DNA of 64,000 bases from Streptomyces sp. YIM 121038 (GTDB taxonomy: Bacteria; Actinomycetota; Actinomycetes; Streptomycetales; Streptomycetaceae): assembly GCF_006088715.1 (NCBI RefSeq), contig NZ_CP030771.1:2790001-2854000 (forward strand), in the 5' to 3' direction. The translations under genes were made by a program, and so were the position numbers. This document shows, one piece after another, positions 17,635-27,500 of the stretch. A model generated the notes under the pieces. That model worked only from the letters and a program-made list of their open reading frames with translations. It was not told the DNA's origin and searched no databases. Each line of letters opens with the position of its first letter. The stretch's first letter is position 1.

Positions 17635-18726
17635 ATGGAGAACGTCCTGCGACCGTTGATCGTGGTCGGCGCCGTACTCGTGCTCACCCTGGCCGTCGGC
17701 TGGCTGGTGGACACGGCACTGCGCCGTGCCGACGCCCTGCAGCCGCAGCGTCCCCTGTGGGGGCTGCTCCGCCGCTGCCGCCTGCCCCTGCAAGTCGTCC
17801 TGTGCGCCGCCCTGCTGCGCGGCTCGTACGCGCACGCGCAGATCGCCGAGGACCACTCGGCGGGCATCGGCAGAGCACTCACCCTGGTCCTGATCGGCTC
17901 GGTGGCCTGGCTCGCGGTGCGGATCTCCACGGCGATAGTGGAAGCGTCGTACGCGCGCTACGCCGCCGCCCACCGCGACCCCGCCCGGGTGCGCCGCGTC
18001 CGTACGCAGGTGACGCTGATCCAGCGCGTCGTCGCGGCCCTGATCGGCGTGGTGGCGGTGGCCGCGATGCTGCTCACCTTCCCCGCGATGCAGGCGGCCG
18101 GGGCCTCGCTCCTGGCGTCCGCGGGCATCCTGGGCATCGTGGCGGGCGTCGCCGCGCAGTCCACGCTCGGGAACCTCTTCGCCGGGCTGCAGATCGCGTT
18201 CGGCGACATGGTGCGGATCGGCGACACCGTCGTCGTGGACGGCGAGTGGGGCACCGTCGAGGAGATCACGCTGACGTTCCTGGCCGTGCGCACCTGGGAC
18301 GAGCGGCGGATCACGATGCCCGTCTCGTACTTCACGTCGAAGCCGTTCGAGAACTGGTCGCGCGGCGGCTCCCAGATGACCGGCACGGTCTTCTTCCACC
18401 TCGACCACACCGCCCCGGTCGCGGCCATGCGCGAGAAGCTGCACGACGTGCTGCGCGACTGCGCCGCCTGGGACGGCCGGGACTGGGGCCTGGCGGTCAC
18501 CGACACCACGGTCAGCACGATCCAGGTGCGCGCGCTCGCCACCGCCAAGGACGCCGACGACATCTGGACGGTACGGGTCACGGTCCGCGAGCAGCTCGTC
18601 GCCTGGCTGGCCGAGCACCATCCGTACGCGCTGCCGCGGGTCAACACCGCCTGGGCGGAGCTGCCGCCCGACGACGCCCGGCCGCGGCCGACGCCGCCGC
18701 ACACGCCGCGCACCGGCCGGGGCTGA
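17635..18726 (+). CDS. Mechanosensitive ion channel, MscS family (363 aa)
   Basis: This is a small-conductance mechanosensitive channel that vents solutes on osmotic downshock. Hydrophobic helices lie at about residues 6-27, 53-66, 82-101 and 130-152. The pore-lining helix is SLLASAGILGIVAGVAAQST, followed by GNLFAGLQIAFGDMVRIGDT leading into the beta domain. The beta domain contains EWGTVEEITLTFLAVRTWD and ITMPVSYFTSKPFENWSR, both MscS hallmarks. The C-terminus is Pro/Arg-rich. The ATG at 17635 is used. Its stop is only 12 bp from the stop of the converging antiporter gene. Confidence 0.92.
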   Translation: MENVLRPLIVVGAVLVLTLAVGWLVDTALRRADALQPQRPLWGLLRRCRLPLQVVLCAALLRGSYAHAQIAEDHSAGIGRALTLVLIGSVAWLAVRISTAIVEASYARYAAAHRDPARVRRVRTQVTLIQRVVAALIGVVAVAAMLLTFPAMQAAGASLLASAGILGIVAGVAAQSTLGNLFAGLQIAFGDMVRIGDTVVVDGEWGTVEEITLTFLAVRTWDERRITMPVSYFTSKPFENWSRGGSQMTGTVFFHLDHTAPVAAMREKLHDVLRDCAAWDGRDWGLAVTDTTVSTIQVRALATAKDADDIWTVRVTVREQLVAWLAEHHPYALPRVNTAWAELPPDDARPRPTPPHTPRTGRG

Positions 18727-18738
18727 GCCGGGCGCCCG

Positions 18739-20325
18739 TCAGCGCAGGCTGCGGACGTCGAGCTGGCGCAGGACCCGGTCCACGATCTCCGGGTCGGAGC
18801 CGGGCTCGCTGCGCGCGGAGAGGACCGCGTGCCGGGCCGCCGACATCATCTCGCGCTGGATGCGCTGGACCGCCTTGAAGCGGTCGACGCGCTTGGCGTA
18901 CCGCTCGCGCCGCTCGTCGTCGACGATGTCCGGGCTGATCCGGGCGCCGATGTCGAAGGCACCGCGCAGCAGCCGCTCGGACAGCTCCTCGGGCAGCTCC
19001 TCGACCTCCTCGATCTCCCGCAGCCGGGCCTTGCCGGCCTTGGCTGCGCGCAGGGCGAGAGCGCGCTCCAGGGCCCGCTCGGCGTCGGTGTCCGCGCGTA
19101 CGCCGAGCTTCTTCACCAGCCAGGGCAGGGTCAGGCCCTGGGCGACGAGCGTGGCCATGATCACGCAGAAGGCGATGAAGACGACCTCGTCGCGGCCCGG
19201 GAACGGAGCCCCGTCGTCCGTCTTGAGCGGGATGGCGAGGGCCAGCGCGACCGAGGCGACGCCGCGCATCCCCGACCACCACATGACGACGGTCTCGCGC
19301 CACGACATCGGGATCTCCTCGTCGTAGTCGCGCCGCTGGTGCAGTCGCTTGGCGAGCCACGTCGCGGGCAGCAGCCACAGCAGCCGTACGCCGACGACGA
19401 CGGCCACGACCACGGCGCCCCAGCCGAGCATCCGCCACTCGCGCCCCTCGGACGTACCGAAGACGTTGTGCAGTTCGAGCCCGATGAGCCCGAAGGCGAC
19501 GCCGGTGACCAGCGTGTCGACGATCTGCCAGAAGGACTGGCCGGTGATCCGGCCGAGCACGTCGTCGGCGTCGACGGCGTGCTCGGCCAGATAGAGCGCG
19601 GTGGTCAGGACGGCGAGGACGCCGGAGCCGTGCAGCTCCTCGGCGAGGACGTACGCGACGAACGGCACGAGCAGGGTCAGGCCCGTCTGGAGCGTCGCGT
19701 CGGCGAGCCGGCCCATCAGCTGGTTACTCAGCCAGCCGAGCGCGAGCCCCACGGCCACGGCGACGACCGCGGAGAGCACGAGCTGACCGGCCGCCGAGGG
19801 CCAGGAGAAGGTGCCGCTGACGGCGGCGGCGATCGCCACGTGGTAGAGCACGATCGCCGTGACGTCGTTGAACAGGCCCTCGCCCTCCAGGATCGACACC
19901 AGGCGCCGCGGCAGGCCGAGCGATCCGGCCACGGCGGTCGCCGCGACCGGGTCGGGCGGGGCGACGAGCGCGCCGAGGGCGAGCGCGGCGGCCAGCGGCA
20001 GGCCCGGCACGATCGCGTGCGCGACGGCCGCGACGGCCGCCGTCGTCACGAAGACGAGAGCGACGGCGAGCAGCAGGATGGGGCGGATGTTGGCGGCGAA
20101 CTGCCGCCAGGACGTGCGCTGCACGGCGGCGTACAGCAGCGGTGGAAGCACCAGCGGAAGGATGAAGTCCGGCGGCACGTCCACGTTCGGCACGAAGGGC
20201 AGGTACGCGAGGACGATGCCCCCGAGCGTCATCAGGACGGGCGCGGGAAGCCCGAGCCGGTCCCCCAGCGGCACGGTCACCACGGCCCCCAGCAACAGGA
20301 CGAGCAACAGCGCCAGTTGATCCAC
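18739..20325 (-). CDS. Na+/H+ antiporter, CPA1 family (528 aa)
   Basis: This is a monovalent cation/proton antiporter of the NhaP/CPA1 type with about twelve membrane helices over residues 1-410. Diagnostic segments are GALVAPPDPVAATAVAGSLG, which carries the conserved PDPVA, ILEGEGLFNDVTAIVLYHVA with the functional Asn-Asp, and WWSGMRGVASVALALAIPL. A charged helical cytosolic tail of ~110 residues follows, ending near LRQLDVRSLR. It would help pH and sodium homeostasis. The GTG at 20325 has GGAGG 6 nt upstream. It lies 99 bp downstream of the GNAT gene on the same strand. Confidence 0.92.
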   Translation of the reverse strand: MDQLALLLVLLLGAVVTVPLGDRLGLPAPVLMTLGGIVLAYLPFVPNVDVPPDFILPLVLPPLLYAAVQRTSWRQFAANIRPILLLAVALVFVTTAAVAAVAHAIVPGLPLAAALALGALVAPPDPVAATAVAGSLGLPRRLVSILEGEGLFNDVTAIVLYHVAIAAAVSGTFSWPSAAGQLVLSAVVAVAVGLALGWLSNQLMGRLADATLQTGLTLLVPFVAYVLAEELHGSGVLAVLTTALYLAEHAVDADDVLGRITGQSFWQIVDTLVTGVAFGLIGLELHNVFGTSEGREWRMLGWGAVVVAVVVGVRLLWLLPATWLAKRLHQRRDYDEEIPMSWRETVVMWWSGMRGVASVALALAIPLKTDDGAPFPGRDEVVFIAFCVIMATLVAQGLTLPWLVKKLGVRADTDAERALERALALRAAKAGKARLREIEEVEELPEELSERLLRGAFDIGARISPDIVDDERRERYAKRVDRFKAVQRIQREMMSAARHAVLSARSEPGSDPEIVDRVLRQLDVRSLR

Positions 20326-20424
20326 GGGTGCCCTCCGGGGCCGAGTCCTGCACGATCAGGACCTCAACCTTGCCACGGAAGGGGGCAAAGCGGGCGAATC
20401 ACCCGCCCGCCCGGCTGCGTCCGG

Positions 20425-20898
20425 CTAGCGCAGCGCCTTGCGCATGGCCCGGTGCGGGATCCCCGCGTCGGGGAACTCCGGGCCGTACACCTCGTACCCC
20501 AGCCGTTCGTAGAACCCCAGGGCGCGCGTCTGCGCGTGCAGGTCGACGGCGCCGAGCCCGCGCTCACGGGCGGCGTCCTCGATGGCCCGGACCAGCGCGG
20601 CCCCGACCCCGAGCCCGCGCGCGGAGCACAGCACGGCCAGCCTGCCGAGGGCCCCCACGGTGGCGTCCCCGCCGTTCTTGACGGCCGCGGCCTCGCCCGT
20701 GAGGAGCCGGCCGGTGCCGACCGGCGCCCCGTCCTCGCGGCGCACCGCGAGCACGTGCACGGCCCCCGTGTCGTACGCGTCGTACTCCAGGTCCTCGGGC
20801 ACGCCCTGCTCGGCGACGAAGACCTCCTTGCGGACGGCGAAACAGGCGTCCAGGTCCTCCTGGCCGACCGCGACCCGGCAGGTCACCGGGGTGTTCAC
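20425..20898 (-). CDS. GNAT family N-acetyltransferase (157 aa)
   Basis: This is a compact GNAT acetyltransferase using acetyl-CoA. Residues 15-40 read [20 protein letters not shown], typical of ElaA/YjcF-like GNATs. The acetyl-CoA binding region is [20 protein letters not shown], the R/Q-x-x-G-x-G/A loop. A C-terminal [20 protein letters not shown] completes the fold. GTG 20898 overlaps the stop of the upstream pseudouridine synthase gene by 4 bp (GTGA), so the two are translationally coupled. The acceptor substrate is unknown. Confidence 0.87.
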   Translation of the reverse strand: MNTPVTCRVAVGQEDLDACFAVRKEVFVAEQGVPEDLEYDAYDTGAVHVLAVRREDGAPVGTGRLLTGEAAAVKNGGDATVGALGRLAVLCSARGLGVGAALVRAIEDAARERGLGAVDLHAQTRALGFYERLGYEVYGPEFPDAGIPHRAMRKALR

Positions 20899-21836
20899 TG
20901 GCTCTCCGCCCGCACCCGGTCGAGGGCCTGCTGGAGGTCGTCGGGGTAGCCGCTCGCGTACTCGACCCACTGGCCGTCCCCGGGGTGCTCGAAGCCGAGC
21001 CGCACCGCGTGCAGCCACTGCCGGGTCAGGCCGAGGCGTTTGGCGATCGTCGGGTCCGCGCCGTACGTCAGGTCGCCCACGCACGGGTGGCGGTGGGCGG
21101 CCATGTGGACGCGGATCTGGTGGGTGCGGCCCGTCTCCAGCTTGATGTCGAGCAGCGAGGCGGAGCGGAAGGCCTCCATCAGGTCGTAGTGCGTGACCGA
21201 GGGCTTGCCCTCGGCGGTGACCGCCCACTTGTAGTCGTGGTTCGGGTGGCGGCCGATGGGGGCGTCGATGGTGCCGCTCATGGGGTCGGGGTGGCCCTGC
21301 ACCAGCGCGTTGTACCGCTTGTCGACCGTGCGCTCCTTGAACTGGCGCTTCAGCGACGTGTACGCCCGCTCGGACTTGGCGACCACCATCAGGCCCGAGG
21401 TGCCCACGTCCAGGCGGTGCACGATGCCCTGGCGCTCGGCGGCGCCGGACGTCGAGATGCGGTACCCCGCCGCCGCGAGGCCGCCGATCACGGTGGTGCC
21501 GGTCCAGCCGGGGCTCGGGTGCGCGGCGACGCCGATGGGCTTGACGATCACGACGATGTCCTCGTCGTCGTGCACGATCTCCATGCCCTCGACGGGCTCG
21601 GCGACGATCTGCACCGGGGCGGGCGCCTGCGGCATCTCCACCTCCAGCCAGGCGCCGCCGTGCACGCGCTCGGACTTGCCGGCGACCGCGCCGTCGACCA
21701 GCACCTTGCCGGCGGCCGCGAGCTCGGCGGCCTTCGTGCGGGAGAACCCGAACATGCGCGAGATGGCGGCGTCGACGCGCTCGCCCTCCAGGCCGTCGGG
21801 CACGGGCAGGGTACGGATCTCGGGAATCGTGCTCAC
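20895..21836 (-). CDS. Pseudouridine synthase, RluA/RluD family (313 aa)
   Basis: This enzyme isomerises uridines in RNA, most likely 23S rRNA. Residues 15-75 form an S4 RNA-binding domain ([20 protein letters not shown]). The catalytic block is [20 protein letters not shown] with the active Asp in [13 protein letters not shown] and the [19 protein letters not shown] motif follow, as in RluD/RluC. GTG 21836 is the start giving a normal N-terminus. Its stop overlaps the GNAT start. It is usually linked to lspA in bacteria, as here, but a 24-bp palindrome at 21875-21898 sits between them. RluD rather than RluC or RluA is likely from context only. Confidence 0.92.
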   Translation of the reverse strand: MSTIPEIRTLPVPDGLEGERVDAAISRMFGFSRTKAAELAAAGKVLVDGAVAGKSERVHGGAWLEVEMPQAPAPVQIVAEPVEGMEIVHDDEDIVVIVKPIGVAAHPSPGWTGTTVIGGLAAAGYRISTSGAAERQGIVHRLDVGTSGLMVVAKSERAYTSLKRQFKERTVDKRYNALVQGHPDPMSGTIDAPIGRHPNHDYKWAVTAEGKPSVTHYDLMEAFRSASLLDIKLETGRTHQIRVHMAAHRHPCVGDLTYGADPTIAKRLGLTRQWLHAVRLGFEHPGDGQWVEYASGYPDDLQQALDRVRAESQ

Positions 21837-21874
21837 CCCACGAGTATGCAGGAGGGGGCGGACACTCCCGTACC

Positions 21875-21898
21875 GAAGGCCCCGCGCGCGGGGCCTTC
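21875..21898 (-). terminator. Perfect 24-bp palindrome between lspA and the rluD-type gene
   Basis: The sequence GAAGGCCCCGCG followed by its exact reverse complement spans 21875-21898. It lies just after the lspA stop and could terminate or attenuate transcription before the rluD-type gene. Confidence 0.5.
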
Positions 21899-21906
21899 GG
21901 CGTGGG

Positions 21907-22512
21907 TCAGTCCTTGTGCACGGTCCCGTCCGGGTCAAGGCCGCGGAAGGAGAGCAGCACGATCAGGATGCCGCCGCAGACGATCGCCGAGTCCGCGAGG
22001 TTGAACACCGCGAAGCCCTTGGGGGCGATGAAGTCGACGACCGCGCCCTTGAAGACGCCGGGCGAACGGAAGATCCGGTCGGTCAGGTTGCCGAGCGCGC
22101 CGCCGAGCAGCAGGCCGAGCGCGATCGCCCACGGCAGGCTGTAGAGCTTGCGCGCGAGCCGGGCGATCACCACGATCACGCCCGTGGCGATCACCGTGAA
22201 GATGATGGTGTAGGCCTCGCCCATGCCGAAGGCGGCGCCCGCGTTGCGGATCGCGTTGAAACGCAGCAGGTCACCGACCACGTCGATCGGCTCGTGGTGC
22301 TCCAGTTTGGCGACCACGACCATCTTGCTGACGAGGTCGAGGGCGTACGCGACCAGGGCCACACCGAAGAGCACGGCGATCTTGCGCTTGCCCGTGGGCT
22401 GCTGTGCGCCCTCGGCGTCCTGACCGCCGCCCTCGGCGTCCTGGCCGCCGTCGGCGCCGTGCTCTGCCTCAGGGATGTCCGGCGTACCGATGATGCGCTC
22501 CGCCTCTGCCAC
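21907..22512 (-). CDS. lspA: Lipoprotein signal peptidase (signal peptidase II)
   Basis: This membrane aspartyl protease cleaves prolipoprotein signal peptides (201 aa). After an acidic Gly/Asp/Glu-rich cytosolic N-terminus (residues 1-40), four helices follow. Family blocks are [32 protein letters not shown] with the first catalytic Asp, and [20 protein letters not shown] with the second. The GTG at 22512 has GAGGGA 6 nt upstream. The extended N-terminus containing the repeat [13 protein letters not shown] is unusual relative to enterobacterial LspA but common in Streptomyces. Confidence 0.96.
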   Translation of the reverse strand: MAEAERIIGTPDIPEAEHGADGGQDAEGGGQDAEGAQQPTGKRKIAVLFGVALVAYALDLVSKMVVVAKLEHHEPIDVVGDLLRFNAIRNAGAAFGMGEAYTIIFTVIATGVIVVIARLARKLYSLPWAIALGLLLGGALGNLTDRIFRSPGVFKGAVVDFIAPKGFAVFNLADSAIVCGGILIVLLSFRGLDPDGTVHKD

Positions 22513-22589
22513 GTGAATCCCTCAACCTAGGTACCTGACTGGGACGAGGGTACGACACACGCATAAGGCAGCCGGTTTCCAGGCCGCGC

Positions 22590-23993
22590 TCAGGAGCGCC
22601 GCTCCTGCTTCTGCTTGCACTCGACGCACAGGGTCGCGCGCGGGAAGGCCTGCATGCGGGCCTTCCCGATCGGGTTGCCGCAGTTCTCGCAGAGCCCGTA
22701 CGTGCCCGCGTCGAGGCGCTCCAAGGCGCGCTCGGTCTGCTCCAGCATCTCCCGGGCGTTCGCGGCCAGGGCCATCTCGTGCTCGCGCGTGATGTTCTTG
22801 GTGCCGGTGTCCGCCTGGTCGTCGCCCGCGCCGTCCCCGGAGTCCCGCATCAGCCCCGCAAGGGACGCCTCGGACGCCTCGATCTCGGCACGAAGGCGCA
22901 TCGTCTCCGCCATCAGCTCGGTCCGCGCCTCGGCGACCTCGGCCGGGGTCCACGGGTCCTCACCGGGCCGCACCGCGAGCTCGCCGGGCACGGTCGCGGC
23001 CCGCGCCTTCGGTACCGTTCCCGCCTTCGTCGCGGCTGCCGCCTGCTGCGTCGCCGTCGCCGTGCCCGGAGTCTTCTTCGCAACCACTGTCGTGGCTCCC
23101 GTCGTCTCCGCGGCCTGAGCCGCATCCTCGGCCGCGGGCGCGGCCGTCTTCTTGGCCGAACGTGTGCTGGTCCCTCGGTTCCTCGCCGTGGCCCCCGTCC
23201 CCTTCTTGGACGCACCACGACCCCCGCTCACCTCCCTGCCGGGGGCGGTACCTCCCGCCGCGCCCTCGCTCCCGGCCCCGGCCGCCGCCGTCTCGTCCGG
23301 TGCCTGCGGCCGGACCGCCGCTCCGGCCGACGCCGTCTTCTTGGCCGCGGCCTTCTTGGCAGCTGCCTTCTTGACCGGGGCCTTCTCGGCAGCCGCCTTC
23401 TCGGCGACCGCCTCCTTAGCCGCGGTCTTCTTGGTCGCCGTCTTCTTGGCTGTCGTCTTCTTGGTCGCGGCCTTCTTGGTCGCGGCCTTCTTGGTCGCGG
23501 CCTTCTTGGTCGCGGCCTTCTTGGTCGCGGCCTTCTTCGCCGGTGGCGCCTGCTCGGCGCCCGCCTCCTCGGGCGGGGCCTTCGCGGCTGCCTTCTTGCC
23601 CGCGGCCTCCTTGGTCGCCGTCTTCTTGGTTGTCGTCTTCTTGGTTGTCGTCTTCTCGGCTGTCGTCTTCTCGGCCGTCTTCTTCGTGACCGCAGCCGAG
23701 GCCGTCTTCGAAGCGGCGGCCTTCTTGGCGGGGGCCTTGGCGGAGGCCTTCGCCGGGGCCTTGGCGGCGCCCGCCTTCCCGGCCGGGGCTCCGGAGGCAG
23801 CCGCCTTCTCGGCGGCGGCCTTCGCGGCCGTCTTCTTCGGCCCCTCCCCGGCGGCGCCCGCCGCCCTGCCCGCCCGCACGGTCTTCACGGCGCGGGACGC
23901 CTTGCCGCCCCCTTCTCCGGCCGCCCCGCCGGCCCCCGCGGCTGTGGATCTGCTGGACGCCGACTGCTGTACGGCGGTCTTCTTCGCCACCAT
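22590..23993 (-). CDS. DksA/TraR zinc-finger protein with histone-H1-like N-terminal tail (467 aa)
   Basis: The last ~120 residues are a TraR/DksA domain: a coiled-coil ([21 protein letters not shown]) then a four-Cys zinc finger in [20 protein letters not shown] and [10 protein letters not shown]. In E. coli such proteins enter the RNA polymerase secondary channel. The first ~340 residues are a disordered, Lys/Ala/Thr-rich tail of KKA/TKKAA units like eukaryotic H1 or HupB tails, suggesting DNA or RNA binding. Five identical 15-bp repeats at 23461-23535 encode part of it. ATG 23993 has AGGGG 8 nt upstream. A promoter with TTGCCG and TATCGT lies at 24043-24071. The gene is divergent from ileS. 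Confidence 0.88.
   Translation of the reverse strand: MVAKKTAVQQSASSRSTAAGAGGAAGEGGGKASRAVKTVRAGRAAGAAGEGPKKTAAKAAAEKAAASGAPAGKAGAAKAPAKASAKAPAKKAAASKTASAAVTKKTAEKTTAEKTTTKKTTTKKTATKEAAGKKAAAKAPPEEAGAEQAPPAKKAATKKAATKKAATKKAATKKAATKKTTAKKTATKKTAAKEAVAEKAAAEKAPVKKAAAKKAAAKKTASAGAAVRPQAPDETAAAGAGSEGAAGGTAPGREVSGGRGASKKGTGATARNRGTSTRSAKKTAAPAAEDAAQAAETTGATTVVAKKTPGTATATQQAAAATKAGTVPKARAATVPGELAVRPGEDPWTPAEVAEARTELMAETMRLRAEIEASEASLAGLMRDSGDGAGDDQADTGTKNITREHEMALAANAREMLEQTERALERLDAGTYGLCENCGNPIGKARMQAFPRATLCVECKQKQERRS
23461..23535 (-). repeat. Five perfect 15-bp tandem repeats inside the DksA-like gene
   Basis: The unit TTGGTCGCGGCCTTC (plus strand) is repeated five times without change. It encodes five five-residue Lys/Ala/Thr units in the basic tail. 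Imperfect copies flank it on both sides. Copy-number change would keep the frame. Confidence 0.95.
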
Positions 23994-24299
23994 GGCCGCG
24001 GCCCCTTCACATATTGTGATCTTGCACGCGAATCGTGCTGGGACGATAAATCGACTCCAGGCCCGCGGCAACGGGGCACGCCGCCCGATTCGCCCGCCCC
24101 ACGGGTGCCGCGCGGCGAGCCTTCATGCGTTGTGCCCAGCTCCCCGCCCCGTAATCCGCCGGCCGGGGCGCACCGGGACACGTTGGCGCACGTCTCGCCA
24201 TTCGGGTCAGTACGCCCTTCGCACCCCGGACCGCCGGGGGCCCGTCGAAATCCGGTGGGCCGCCCCTCCCCGGGCGCCGTACACTGGCCGGAGCGAAAA
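23994..24299. other. Divergent promoter region between the DksA-like gene and ileS
   Basis: This 306-bp stretch has no gene. It holds the DksA-like promoter at 24043-24071 and, for ileS, a TACACT -10-like hexamer at 24280-24285 with no clear -35. A short dyad GCACG-CGAAT-CGTGC lies at about 24024-24038. Confidence 0.5.
24043..24071 (-). promoter_or_regulatory. Promoter of the DksA-like gene
   Basis: On the minus strand, TTGCCG (24071-24066), a 17-bp spacer and TATCGT (24048-24043) fit a principal-sigma promoter, giving a leader of about 45 nt before ATG 23993. Confidence 0.5.
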
Positions 24300-24592
24300 G
24301 CTTGGATGGGGACGAGTAGCGACGTACGCAGCCATGAGCGACCCGGGGACGGTGCGAGCCCGGGGGCGAGCGCGACGTGAAGATCACCCCGGAGCCGCCG
24401 GAGGAAAGCCGCAGCCCACCGCCGCAGAGGCGGGGCCGAGGCGAGTAGAACCGGTATCGCGACCCCAATGAGGGGGTCGTCAAGAGCGCCACCGGCGCCA
24501 CGACGGCCAAGGAGGGTGGTACCGCGGGAGCGCAGACAAGGCTCTCGTCCCTCCGACGGAACGGAACGCACGTCCGCCGGAGGAAGCGCGAT
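24300..24592 (+). promoter_or_regulatory. T-box riboswitch controlling ileS (translational type)
   Basis: The ileS leader carries the T-box core AGGGTGGTACCGCGG at 24513-24527 and opens with GATGGGGACGAGTA near 24304, as in other actinobacterial T-boxes. A candidate specifier AUC (Ile) is at 24383-24385, within GUGAAGAUCACC. The ribosome-binding site CGGAGG at 24578-24583 can pair with CCTCCG at 24550-24555, so it would be hidden when the antisequestrator is not stabilised. No intrinsic terminator precedes the start. This fits control of translation: uncharged tRNA-Ile binding frees the site and raises IleRS synthesis. Confidence 0.88.
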
Positions 24593-27500
24593 ATGACGCC
24601 GCCGCAGTACCGCCAGGTACCCGCCCAGGTCGACCTGCCCGCCCTCGAGCACGCCGTGCTCGACTTCTGGCGCGAGCAGAAGATCTTCGCCAAGAGCCTG
24701 GAGCAGTCCGAGGGCCGCCCCGAGTGGGTGTTCTACGAGGGCCCGCCCACCGCCAACGGCATGCCGGGCGCCCACCACATCGAGGCCCGTGTCTTCAAGG
24801 ACGTCTTCCCGCGCTTCCGCACCATGCGCGGCTACCACGTGGCCCGCAAGGCCGGCTGGGACTGCCACGGCCTGCCCGTCGAGCTGGCGGTCGAGAAGGA
24901 GCTCGGCTTCAACGGCAAGAAGGACATCGAGGCGTACGGCATCGCCGAGTTCAACGCCAAGTGCCGCGAGTCCGTGACCCGCCACACCGACGCCTTCGCC
25001 GAGCTCACGACCCGCATGGGCTACTGGGTCGACCTGGACGACGCGTACCGGACGATGAACCCGGAGTACGTGGACTCCGTCTGGTGGTCCCTGAAGGAGA
25101 TCTTCAAGAAGGACCTCCTCGTCCAGGACCACCGCGTCGCCCCCTGGTGCCCCCGCTGCGGCACCGGCCTGTCCGACCACGAGCTGGCGCAGGGCTACGA
25201 GACGGTCGTCGACCCGTCCGTCTACGTCCGCTTCCCCGTCACCGGCGGCCCCCTCGCGGGCGAGGCCGCCCTCCTGGTGTGGACGACGACCCCCTGGACC
25301 CTGGTGTCCAACACGGCCGTCGCCGCCCACCCGGACGTCACCTACGTGGTGGCCACCGACGGCAAGGAGAAGCTGGTCGTCGCCGAGCCCCTGGTCGAGA
25401 AGGCCCTCGGAGAGGGCTGGGAGACCACGGGCCAGACGTTCACGGGCACCGAGATGGAGCGCTGGACGTACCAGCGCCCCTTCGAGCTGGTGGAATTCCC
25501 GGCCGAGGCCCACTTCGTCGTCAACGCCGACTACGTGACCACCGAGGACGGCACCGGTCTCGTCCACCAGTCCCCCGCCTTCGGTGAGGACGACCTCAAG
25601 GTCTGCCGGTCGTACGGCCTGCCCGTAGTGAACCCCGTCCGCCCGGACGGCACCTTCGAGGAGGACGTCCCGCTGGTCGGCGGCGTCTTCTTCAAGAAGG
25701 CCGACGAGACGCTCACCCAGGACCTGGACGACCGCGGCCTGCTCTTCAAGCACATCGCGTACGAGCACAGCTACCCCCACTGCTGGCGCTGCCACACCGC
25801 GCTCCTGTACTACGCGCAGCCGTCCTGGTACATCCGCACCACGAAGGTCAAGGACCGCCTCCTCCAGGAGAACGAGAAGACCAACTGGTTCCCCGAGTCG
25901 GTCAAGCACGGCCGCTTCGGCGACTGGCTGACCAACAACGTCGACTGGGCCCTGTCCCGCAACCGCTACTGGGGCACCCCGCTGCCCATCTGGCGCTGCG
26001 AGGAGAACCACCTCACTTGCGTCGGCTCGCGCGCGGAGCTCACCGAGCTGACCGGCACCGACCAGACGGACCTGGACCCGCACCGCCCGTTCATCGACGA
26101 CATCACCTTCACCTGCACCCACGAGGGCTGCTCCCTCGAAGCGGTGCGCGTGCCGGAGGTCATCGACGCCTGGTACGACTCGGGCTCGATGCCGTTCGCG
26201 CAGTGGGGCTACCCGTACAAGAACAAGGAACTGTTCGAGTCCCGCTACCCGGCACAGTTCATCAGCGAGGCCATCGACCAGACCCGCGGCTGGTTCTACA
26301 CACTGATGGCGGTCGGCACGCTCGTCTTCGACAAGTCGAGCTACGAGAACGTCGTCTGCCTCGGCCACATCCTCGCCGAGGACGGCCGCAAGATGTCCAA
26401 GCACCTGGGCAACATCCTCCAGCCGATCCCGCTGATGGACCAGCACGGCGCCGACGCGGTCCGCTGGTTCATGGCCGCGGGCGGCTCCCCCTGGGCGGCC
26501 CGCCGCGTGGGCCACGGCACGATCCAGGAGGTCGTCCGCAAGACCCTCCTGACGTACTGGAACACGGTCGCCTTCCAGGCGCTGTACGCCCGTACGTCGA
26601 AGTGGGCCCCCTCGGACGCCGACCCGGCGCCCGCCGACCGCCCGCTCCTCGACCGCTGGCTGCTCGGCGAGCTGCACGCGCTCACCGACCAGGTGACGCA
26701 GGCCCTGGACGCCTACGACACCCAGCGCGCGGGCAAGCTCCTGTCGGCCTTCGTCGACAACCTCTCCAACTGGTACGTGCGCCGCTCGCGCCGCCGCTTC
26801 TGGCAGGGCGACAAGGCGGCGCTGCGCACCCTGCACGAGGTCGTCGAGACGGTCACGCGCCTGCTCGCCCCGCTGACGCCGTTCATCACCGAGCGCGTCT
26901 GGCAGGACCTGATCGTGCCCGTCACCCCGGACGCCCCGGAGTCGGTGCACCTGTCCACCTGGCCGGAGGCCGACCTGTCGGCCGTCGACCCGGAGCTCTC
27001 GCGGCAGATGGTCCTGGTCCGGCGCCTGGTGGAGCTCGGCCGCGCCTCGCGTGCGGAGTCGGGCGTCAAGACCCGCCAGCCGCTGTCCCGCGCCCTGGTC
27101 GCGGCCTCCGGCTTCGAGACGCTGGGCGAGGAGCTGCGCGCCCAGATCACCGAAGAGCTGAACGTGTCCTCCCTCGCCTCCCTCTCCGAGGTCGGCGGCT
27201 CCCTGGTCGACACCACCGCGAAGGCCAACTTCCGCGCCCTCGGCAAGCGGTTCGGCAAGGGCGTCCAGGCGGTGGCCAAGGCCGTCGCCGAGGCCGACGC
27301 GGCCGCGCTGTCCCTCGCCCTGCGCGAGGGCACCGCGTCCGTCGAGGTCGACGGCGAGACCGTGACGCTCGCCCCGGACGAGGTCATCATCACCGAAACC
27401 CCGCGCGAGGGCTGGTCGGTGGCGTCCGACTCCGGCGCCACGGTCGCCCTCGACCTGGAGCTCACGGACGAGCTGCGCCGGGCGGGCCTCGCGCGTGACG

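Noticed and set aside
23461..23535. CRISPR-like direct repeats
   Set aside because: The 15-bp units are directly adjacent with no spacers and encode a Lys/Ala/Thr tail in frame.
24401..24470. RNase P RNA-like segment (GGAGGAAAG context)
   Set aside because: Only a short resemblance is present. The flanking T-box core explains the region, and other RNase P landmarks are missing.
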